Source: Bordetella parapertussis
Lineage (GTDB): Bacteria; Pseudomonadota; Gammaproteobacteria; Burkholderiales; Burkholderiaceae_B
Length of the DNA stretch: 11,118 bases
NCBI GenBank assembly: GCA_945882005.1
Contig: CAMCWG010000071.1
Location: 1 to 11,118, forward strand
Direction of reading: 5' to 3'
Under the pieces are notes generated by a model. It was given only the letters and a program-made list of their open reading frames with translations. It was not told the origin of the DNA and did not search any database. Of this stretch, positions 6,171 through 11,118 are shown piece after piece. Every line of letters starts with the position of its first letter. Position 1 is the stretch's first letter. Made by a program: the position numbers and the translations under genes.

Positions 6171-7781
6171 CTAAGTTGCCGTATAGCTAAGTGCTAGCGC
6201 TTCCGCCACTTTGATGCCATCGACACCTGCTGACAAAATTCCACCCGCGTATCCAGCACCTTCTCCCGCGGGGTAGAGTCCTTTGATGTTTAAGCTCTGA
6301 TAGTCGTCCCCGCGCGTAATGCGCAGCGGTGAAGAGGTGCGTGTCTCAACACCCGTCAGCACGGCGTCGTGCATAGAAAAGCCTTTGATCTGACGCTCAA
6401 ACGCAGGAAGAGCCTCGCGAATCGCTTCAATGGCGTAGTCTGGCAGACTCGTAGCTAGGTCGGTTAGATGCACACCTGGCTTATAAGATGGAATGACGCT
6501 ACCGAAGGCTGTGGAAGCCTTCCCTACAAGAAAGTCACCGACGAGTTGGCCCGGAGCCTCATACGTGCGTCCGCCGAGCTCGTACGCACGGGACTCAATC
6601 GCACGCTGAAACTCAATTCCTGCCATTGCATCACCAGGATAGTCCGCAGGCGTAATGCCAACGACAATACCGGCGTTTGCATTGCGCTCATTACGAGAAT
6701 ATTGGCTCATGCCGTTGGTTACGACACGGTTTGGTTCTGATGTGGCTGCAACAACGGTACCGCCCGGGCACATGCAGAAACTGTAGACACTACGCCCATT
6801 ATTGGCATGATGCACAAGTTTGTAGTCTGCGGCGCCGATGAGCTTATTACCGGCATGAGGGCCAAGCCGAGCGCGATCGATCATGGATTGCGGGTGTTCG
6901 ATACGAAAGCCAACCGAAAAAGGTTTGGCCTCCATATAGACGCCAGCCTCATGCAGCACTTTAAAGGTGTCGCGGGCACTGTGGCCAAGGGCTAAGACAA
7001 CGTGGTCTGCAGCGATATGTTCGCCGCTCTCGAGTTGTAAGCCACGTAGTTGTTGGTTTTCTATATCGAAGCCAACAACTTTCTGACCGAATCGAATCTC
7101 ACCACCCAGGGCGATAATTTCTTCCCGCATTTTTTCGACGACACCAACGAGTCGGAATGTGCCGATATGCGGTTTGGCAACGTAGACAATTTCTTCGGGT
7201 GCGCCAGCCTTTACGAACTCTCGAATGACTTTACGTCCGTAAAATTTTGGGTCTTTGATCTGGCTGTATAGCTTGCCATCAGAAAACGTACCCGCTCCAC
7301 CTTCGCCAAATTGAACGTTAGACTCTGGATCCAGCACGTTCTTTCGCCAAAGGTTCCAGGTATCTTTTGTACGCTCCCGGACAGCTTTGCCACGCTCCAG
7401 TACGAGGGGTTTAAATCCCATTTGAGCGAGCAAAAGAGCGGCAAATATTCCGCAAGGCCCAAATCCAACAACGACTGGCCGAAGGCGTTTTGAACTCTTA
7501 TCACTCGAGGCTTGAGTAACGTAGTGATAGCCTGTGTCCGGTGTTGGGGTGATGCGATGGTCGTCTTTGTGACGATTCAGAAGAGCGGTTGGATCCTTAA
7601 CCGATACATCCACAATATAAGTAAAAGACAGCGCTGCTTTTTTTCGCGCATCATAGCTGCGTTTAAAGATCTCAACGCCCAATAACTCGCTAGCAGAGAT
7701 GCCGAGACGCTCAAGGATTGCTGTCTCAAGATCTTGCGGGGTGTGGTCGACTGGTAGGCGTAATTCGGTAATGTGAATCAT
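6171..7781 (-). CDS. COG2509-type FAD-dependent dehydrogenase
   Basis: A 536-residue FAD-binding protein of the widespread but poorly characterised COG2509 group. In numbering from the upstream TTG, residues 1-95 are an N-terminal alpha/beta domain. GFGPCG (109-114) is the Rossmann dinucleotide motif, followed by VLERGK at the end of the second strand. GEGGAGTFSDGKL (162-174) and FCMCPGG (338-344) are group signatures, and PAGEGAGYAGGILSAG (507-522) is the C-terminal FAD-binding block. No signal peptide or membrane span is seen. The natural substrate of the group is not established to my knowledge, so no reaction is assigned. The frame extends to a TTG at 7788-7790, but ATG at 7779-7781 is the more likely start; neither has a convincing Shine-Dalgarno sequence. 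It is divergent from the SDR gene and is followed 3 bases later by cho. Confidence 0.88.
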   Translation of the reverse strand: MIHITELRLPVDHTPQDLETAILERLGISASELLGVEIFKRSYDARKKAALSFTYIVDVSVKDPTALLNRHKDDHRITPTPDTGYHYVTQASSDKSSKRLRPVVVGFGPCGIFAALLLAQMGFKPLVLERGKAVRERTKDTWNLWRKNVLDPESNVQFGEGGAGTFSDGKLYSQIKDPKFYGRKVIREFVKAGAPEEIVYVAKPHIGTFRLVGVVEKMREEIIALGGEIRFGQKVVGFDIENQQLRGLQLESGEHIAADHVVLALGHSARDTFKVLHEAGVYMEAKPFSVGFRIEHPQSMIDRARLGPHAGNKLIGAADYKLVHHANNGRSVYSFCMCPGGTVVAATSEPNRVVTNGMSQYSRNERNANAGIVVGITPADYPGDAMAGIEFQRAIESRAYELGGRTYEAPGQLVGDFLVGKASTAFGSVIPSYKPGVHLTDLATSLPDYAIEAIREALPAFERQIKGFSMHDAVLTGVETRTSSPLRITRGDDYQSLNIKGLYPAGEGAGYAGGILSAGVDGIKVAEALALSYTAT

Positions 7782-7807
7782 AGAGTGCAACGATACACAA
7801 ATTTCTT

Positions 7808-7861
7808 GCCAATTGGCGGCCGTGGACTAAGCTGAAATCTATAAAATATGCGCAATTTCAG
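7808..7861 (+). promoter_or_regulatory. Divergent intergenic region with two palindromes and a -10 for the SDR gene
   Basis: The 105-base gap between the divergent FAD and SDR genes contains a perfect palindrome GCCAATTGGC (7808-7817). It also holds an inverted repeat CTGAAAT (7832-7838) / ATTTCAG (7855-7861) whose 16-base centre carries TATAAAAT (7840-7847), a good -10 for forward transcription. No convincing -35 is seen at 17 bases, which would fit an activator-dependent promoter. The repeats are directly visible; the regulatory reading is inferred. Confidence 0.4.
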
Positions 7862-7886
7862 TGTGCTTTCGGAAAAAGAGGTTGTA

Positions 7887-8651
7887 ATGGATTCAGGTTT
7901 GAAGGGAAAGGTAGCTCTGGTCACAGGTGGCTCTAAAGGGATTGGTTTTGCGATTGCCCAGGCGCTGGCGGCTGAGGGCTGTCATCTACGCTTAGCAGCA
8001 CGCGACTTGGTTTCTTTGAATGCGGCGCGTGACGCGATCAAGTCCGCTTACGCGGTAGATGTGAAAGTGCAGTCGGCTAACTTGTCAGAGCCGGGAGCCG
8101 CCGAGACCTTGGCTGCAGCTTTTCCTGAGACCGATATCTTGATCAATAGCGCGGGTGCGATCGCACGTGGGAGTTTGCTGAATATTGATCCTGCCGGATT
8201 TCGAGAAGGATTTGAGGGTAAGGTTACTGCAAGCATGATGCTTAGCCGAGCCCTTTATCCGCACATGATGTCGCGTAAGTATGGGGTGATCGTCAATATC
8301 ATTGGTATCGCTGGAGAAAAACTCAACCCTAATTCGATAGGGACCTCTGTTGCGAATGCTGCGCTCATTGCCTTTACAAAAGCATTTGGTGCGGAGAGCG
8401 TTGACCATGGTGTGCGTGTGCTGGGAATTAATCCAGGTTTGATTCATACCGGTCGCACAGACAACTTGTTGCATCCAAAAACGGAAGTTGATCGCCAGGC
8501 CTATGCAAAAGTCATGGCGAATCTTCCATATGGACGCATGGGAAAGCCAGAGGAGGTCGCGAGCCTAGCTGTGTTTTTGGCATCTGATGGGGCCAAATAT
8601 ATCAGCGGCGATGTTATTTCGGTGGATGCGGGCACGCGCTTTCGCGCGTAA
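7887..8651 (+). CDS. SDR-family protein with non-canonical active site
   Basis: A 254-residue protein with the classical short-chain dehydrogenase fold: the NAD(P)-binding motif TGGSKGIG (13-20), NSAG (87-90), INPGLIHTGR (181-190) in place of the usual PG motif, and a C-terminus ending DVISVDAGTRFRA. The catalytic residues are not canonical. The strand normally ending in the active Ser reads VNIIG (136-140), and the YxxxK site aligns with T153-SVA-N157 just before the usual AAL segment, so both Tyr and Lys are missing. I recall related SDRs with an NAAL segment at this site, so this looks like a subgroup trait, not a random mutation; the reaction is unknown. ATG 7887 is chosen over the in-frame ATG at 7848 because AGAGG lies a few bases upstream. 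The stop is 11 bases from the stop of the convergent binding-protein gene. Confidence 0.85.
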   Translation: MDSGLKGKVALVTGGSKGIGFAIAQALAAEGCHLRLAARDLVSLNAARDAIKSAYAVDVKVQSANLSEPGAAETLAAAFPETDILINSAGAIARGSLLNIDPAGFREGFEGKVTASMMLSRALYPHMMSRKYGVIVNIIGIAGEKLNPNSIGTSVANAALIAFTKAFGAESVDHGVRVLGINPGLIHTGRTDNLLHPKTEVDRQAYAKVMANLPYGRMGKPEEVASLAVFLASDGAKYISGDVISVDAGTRFRA

Positions 8652-8662
8652 CCCGATCATCG

Positions 8663-9628
8663 TCATTGAGGCTTGATACCGATCTGCTTGACCAGATCGC
8701 CCCAAACTTTGTCTTCCTTTTCGACAAACTTGGCGAACTGCTCAGGCGTATCGGTGCTGCTTTGTGCGCCAATATCCGCGATGCGCTTAACCATTGCGGG
8801 CGACGCCATAATCTTCATGACCTCAGCATGTAGCCGATCCACGATGGGTTTAGGTGTTCCTGCTGGTAAGAACAACGCATACCATTCGTAAAGTTCGAAC
8901 CCTGGGAAACCTGATTCAGCAATAGTCGGTATGTCGCTTAAAGCGGCTGGTCGGGTTGCTCCAGTTGTGGCGATCGGACGTAGCTTTCCACTTTTAACGT
9001 GTGGGATCGTCGAAGTTGGACTGTTGATCAGCAACTGGATATGTCCAGCCAGTAGGTCTGTCAGGGCTGGTCCACCACCCTTATAGCCAATTTCGGTGAT
9101 GTCAACAGAGGCAAGCTTAATGAGGTACTGCATCGATAACTGACCCGAGGTCAGGCCGCCAGGTGTGCCATAAGCCAGTGAACCTGGTTTCGCCTTTGCA
9201 AGTGCAACGAGCTCTTGAAGGTTCTTTGCCGGCACATTAGGGTTAACGGTGAGAATACCGGGCATCAAGGCCAGCATTGCTAAAGGAATGAAATCCTTTT
9301 TGGTGTCGTATGGCAGGCTCTTGGTGATATGGGGGTTGATGGCATGGGCACTAATGAATAGACCGATTGTGTGGCCATCGGGGGCTGCCTTGGCAACTTC
9401 GCGCGTTGCAATCGTACTGTTTGCGCCGGGCTTGTTCACGACAAGCACTGGCTGCCCGAGTGCTTTAGAAAGATCGGGTGCAATGGCGCGTGCCAAAACA
9501 TCTGATGTGCCGCCTGGCGCAAACGTCACAATCAGCTGGATCGGTTTGTTTGGCCAATCGGTTTGTGCCTGGCTTGATAGCGCGAGTGCGCTGGCTGCTA
9601 ACGCGAGTACAAGCTGTATTTTTTTCAT
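8663..9628 (-). CDS. Tripartite tricarboxylate transporter substrate-binding protein (TctC/Bug family)
   Basis: A 321-residue periplasmic solute-binding protein of the Bug/TctC family, very abundant in Burkholderiales. Residues 1-21 form a signal peptide (KK, then a Leu/Ala-rich core, with likely cleavage after SQA). The mature protein starts WPNKPI, and has the family blocks VTFAPGGTSDVLAR (34-47), YGTPGG (153-158) and GYKGGGPALTDLLAGH (181-196), which line the ligand pocket between the two lobes. Family members bind small carboxylates, amino acids or nicotinate-like compounds; the ligand here cannot be read. No TctA or TctB membrane genes lie in the window, so this is an orphan binding protein, as is common in the group. 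GGAGG lies six bases before the ATG, a strong ribosome binding site. AT-rich sequence at 9645-9665 probably holds its promoter. Confidence 0.93.
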   Translation of the reverse strand: MKKIQLVLALAASALALSSQAQTDWPNKPIQLIVTFAPGGTSDVLARAIAPDLSKALGQPVLVVNKPGANSTIATREVAKAAPDGHTIGLFISAHAINPHITKSLPYDTKKDFIPLAMLALMPGILTVNPNVPAKNLQELVALAKAKPGSLAYGTPGGLTSGQLSMQYLIKLASVDITEIGYKGGGPALTDLLAGHIQLLINSPTSTIPHVKSGKLRPIATTGATRPAALSDIPTIAESGFPGFELYEWYALFLPAGTPKPIVDRLHAEVMKIMASPAMVKRIADIGAQSSTDTPEQFAKFVEKEDKVWGDLVKQIGIKPQ

Positions 9629-9689
9629 GGATTGCCTCCGAAATGAATAGTTATATTTTTATATTCGTAGCTGACTGAGGATATTTTAG

Positions 9690-10073
9690 TTAAATACCGC
9701 TGCAAGCCTGCTTTAACTCAGCAAGTAATGTGAGCCCTCTAATAATATCCTCTGGCGGAAGGCCAAAGTCAACCAAGCAGCTAATTTTGGTCAAGTCCAT
9801 CGTTCTGGGATGTTTTGACGGTTGCTCGTGCCAGGTCGGTAACTTGCCAGCGGCGCTTAAGATTTATGTTGGTAGCTCCCGTTGACTAGGTGGCGGTAGA
9901 TTAGAGCTTTACTGGGTTCCTTTGGTTGCGAGGAACTGTGAGCCGTATTTAAGATCATTCTGGGAAGCTTTTGGCATAATCTCGGTGTTATAGGCACCCT
10001 TTTGGGCGTTAGGCATCTTGCACGGAACGCACCAACACAAGTTTGATAGCTTCAAACTAGACCTACATTGCGC
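9690..10073 (-). pseudogene. Possible decayed reverse-strand gene, or small ORFs
   Basis: One reverse frame is open from 10073 to a stop at 9909-9911, then from 9908 to a stop at 9864-9866, and then to a final stop at 9690-9692. The segments read like ordinary protein: a 35-codon stretch from the ATG at 10014-10016 beginning MPNAQKGAYNTE, and a 36-codon stretch from the ATG at 9798-9800 containing FGLPPEDIIRG. That three segments lie in one frame, broken only by stops, suggests a decayed gene. They could equally be independent small ORFs or chance. I do not recognise a family, and neither ATG has a good ribosome binding site. Confidence 0.2.
10040..10058 (+). promoter_or_regulatory. Inverted repeat upstream of mbtH, candidate operator
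   Basis: A perfect 7-bp inverted repeat with a five-base spacer, AGTTTGA-TAGCT-TCAAACT, lies about 50 bases before the mbtH start. Its symmetry and position fit a dimeric regulator's site for the unit that starts with mbtH. It does not resemble a Fur box. A weak promoter pair, TTGCGC (10068-10073) and TACTAG (10091-10096) with a 17-base spacer, lies downstream of it. Confidence 0.35.
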
Positions 10074-10107
10074 TTAATCTTAACGATTATTACTAGAGAG
10101 TTATGCC

Positions 10108-10350
10108 ATGACTGACAAAACAAAAGCCCGAGTCAATGCCTACACGATTGATGGCGACCTGTTCAAGGCAATCATTAACGACGAAGAGCAGTACTCAATC
10201 TGGCCCGAGCAAAAAGAAATCCCCGCTGGCTGGCGTGAGGTTGGCGTTAAAGGGAGCAAGGCTGAGGTAAGCGAGTACATCGACAAGAATTGGACCGATA
10301 TGCGTCCTCTGAGCTTACGCAAGGCGATGGAAGCCAATGCCCGCAAATAA
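10108..10350 (+). CDS. MbtH family NRPS accessory protein
   Basis: An 80-residue MbtH-like protein. MbtH proteins bind and activate or stabilise adenylation domains of nonribosomal peptide synthetases and are nearly always encoded beside them. All signature positions are present: NDEEQYSIWP (24-33), PAGW (39-42) with its Trp, YIDKNWTDMRPLSL (57-70) with the invariant W62, D64 and R66-P67. Length is slightly above the usual 60-75 residues because of an extended N-terminus (MTDKTKARVNAY) and C-terminal tail. GAGAG at 10096-10100 is a suitable ribosome binding site seven bases before the ATG. The last 14 bases overlap the start of the next gene, implying translational coupling. No adenylation domain gene is in the window, so the partner must lie to the right or elsewhere. 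Confidence 0.95.
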   Translation: MTDKTKARVNAYTIDGDLFKAIINDEEQYSIWPEQKEIPAGWREVGVKGSKAEVSEYIDKNWTDMRPLSLRKAMEANARK

Positions 10351-11118
10351 TGGGCCATTAGGGGCTGAAACGGATGACCCACTCGTCACGCTAAAAACCG
10401 ATGTAGTCATTGAGCCTTTGGTTGAGCGTTGGCATGCGTGGTCACACCTTGTGTCCCCAGTAACGTCCTCGTTGAATGCAAAATATAGACACTTGGCAGT
10501 ACTCGAGTCGTTCGTCAATGCGCCAACTGCGCACGTTGCCGCGTGCCAAAATCCAAAACTTCGTGGCGGTCCCTTCGTTGATTTGCCCGTGAGTGAGGTA
10601 GGCGCAGTTAAGGCGTTGATCGAAAGCACCAAAGCCAGACAGGCCAAGCAAATTGAATTTGGCGATGCGTTGCGTGAATCATTTCGTATGATCATGAAGC
10701 AAGCAGATGGCTTTAGCATTGAGCCGCTGTATGAACAGTTGCCTGAGCCCGTTAAAGGCTACGTCGAGTTGACCTATACGATTGGTGGGTATCCTGACCT
10801 CAGGGTCAATGAGCCGTTGCTTTACTTGAGTCCTGCCTATAATCGCAACGCGCAAAGTGCGGCGATCTATCGTGCACAGGGTGACGAAAGACCGTTTGCA
10901 TTCAGCACCCCCAAGATGCCTAGCCCAAATATTTTTGAGTTAGAAGAGCCGTTTGATGCTCAGATTTATGATTACCTTGCTCGACTGCGGCACTACCCAC
11001 AGCGTCGATCTGAGGTACTTGCTGCGCTCAAGGTTGGCTGCGATCGTGCAGAACTGTTTTCTGATTTTTTGACTGAAGCTCAGCCTGCAACGTTAAAGCC
11101 TAGCGAAAAAACAGGTAA
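10337..11118 (+). CDS. N-terminal part of CmlA-like di-iron beta-hydroxylase / MBL-fold protein (partial, runs off right edge)
   Basis: An uninterrupted frame of 260 codons starting at an ATG inside the mbtH 3' end and continuing past the window. It resembles the N-terminal domain found before a metallo-beta-lactamase-fold di-iron domain in CmlA-type proteins, which beta-hydroxylate amino acids held on a peptidyl carrier. Supporting segments are WHAWSHLVSP (32-41), the NAPTAH and LRGGPFVDLP block (61-84), YVELTYTIGG (142-151), NEPLLYLSPAYN (158-169) and RPFAFSTPKM (185-194). Full members are about 530 residues, so roughly half is visible and the metal-binding HxHxDH motif should lie beyond the edge. 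The mbtH overlap supports an NRPS role. Recognition is from remembered motifs; an uncharacterised MBL-fold protein with the same leader domain is the main alternative. No strong ribosome binding site precedes the ATG, as expected for a translationally coupled gene. Confidence 0.65.
   Translation, partial: MPANNGPLGAETDDPLVTLKTDVVIEPLVERWHAWSHLVSPVTSSLNAKYRHLAVLESFVNAPTAHVAACQNPKLRGGPFVDLPVSEVGAVKALIESTKARQAKQIEFGDALRESFRMIMKQADGFSIEPLYEQLPEPVKGYVELTYTIGGYPDLRVNEPLLYLSPAYNRNAQSAAIYRAQGDERPFAFSTPKMPSPNIFELEEPFDAQIYDYLARLRHYPQRRSEVLAALKVGCDRAELFSDFLTEAQPATLKPSEKTG

Larger units (their letters stand above)
9629..10107. other. 479-base intergenic region between the TctC and mbtH genes
   Basis: No intact gene of normal size is present. 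The left part is the AT-rich upstream region of the reverse-strand binding-protein gene and the right part the leader of mbtH. In between are a short hairpin-forming repeat GTTCCT/AGGAAC (9916-9921 and 9931-9936), a direct repeat TAGGCA around 9990-10016, an inverted repeat at 10040-10058, and reverse-strand open segments described separately. I found no tRNA-like cloverleaf and no clear terminator. Confidence 0.6.

Noticed and set aside
6468..7271. Several forward frames opposite the FAD dehydrogenase
   Set aside because: All are short, overlap a well-supported gene on the other strand and show no domain features.
9249..9650. Long forward frame opposite the TctC gene (133 codons)
   Set aside because: It is the antisense of a clear family member with signal peptide and ribosome binding site.
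9916..9936. Hairpin GTTCCT-N9-AGGAAC in the intergenic region
   Set aside because: Too short and without a T-run to be called a terminator or RNA gene; noted only as a repeat.
10020..10040. WCVPCK in the reverse frame, recalling a thioredoxin active site
   Set aside because: No thioredoxin-like strands or cis-Pro segment surround it, the frame is short and starts only with a TTG; treated as coincidence.
10103..10111. Two-codon ORF ATG-CCA-TGA overlapping the mbtH start
   Set aside because: Its ATG is only two bases from the GAGAG ribosome binding site, too close for efficient initiation; it is probably chance.

Overview
The window looks like a chromosomal segment of moderate GC from a betaproteobacterium, probably Burkholderiales of Alcaligenaceae type. 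This rests on gene content and protein style: a solitary TctC/Bug binding protein, an N-acyl-D-amino-acid deacylase, a Cho nuclease closely resembling the E. coli protein, and a COG2509 FAD dehydrogenase. It is an inference, not a phylogenetic result. No rRNA, tRNA, CRISPR array or insertion sequence was seen.

Layout. Bases 1-480 hold no gene I can identify, only two overlapping open frames that run off the left edge and a possible promoter/operator. Bases 481-4545 are a forward, probably co-transcribed trio: an M20 metallopeptidase, an N-acyl-D-amino-acid deacylase and an HD-like DUF6817-type protein with a C-terminal TPR-like helical region. Together they suggest salvage of N-acylated or D-configured amino acids or peptides. 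Bases 4643-5276 are a compact HigBA toxin-antitoxin module whose promoter overlaps a perfect 17-bp palindrome and lies so close to the toxin start that the message may be leaderless. Bases 5313-7781 (reverse) are a two-gene unit, a COG2509 FAD dehydrogenase followed 3 bases later by the UvrC-like nuclease Cho. Bases 7887-8651 (forward) encode an SDR-fold protein that has lost the canonical Ser/Tyr/Lys catalytic residues. It is divergent from the FAD gene and convergent with the TctC-type binding protein (8663-9628, reverse).

Bases 9629-10107 are a long non-coding stretch with an inverted repeat and what may be a decayed reverse-strand gene. At 10108 a new forward unit begins: an MbtH-family protein, whose 3' end overlaps the start of a protein resembling the N-terminal domain of CmlA-type di-iron beta-hydroxylases. 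That protein runs off the right edge. MbtH proteins are partners of NRPS adenylation domains and CmlA-type enzymes hydroxylate carrier-bound amino acids, so the right end is probably the first two genes of a nonribosomal peptide cluster. This is the most promising part of the window.
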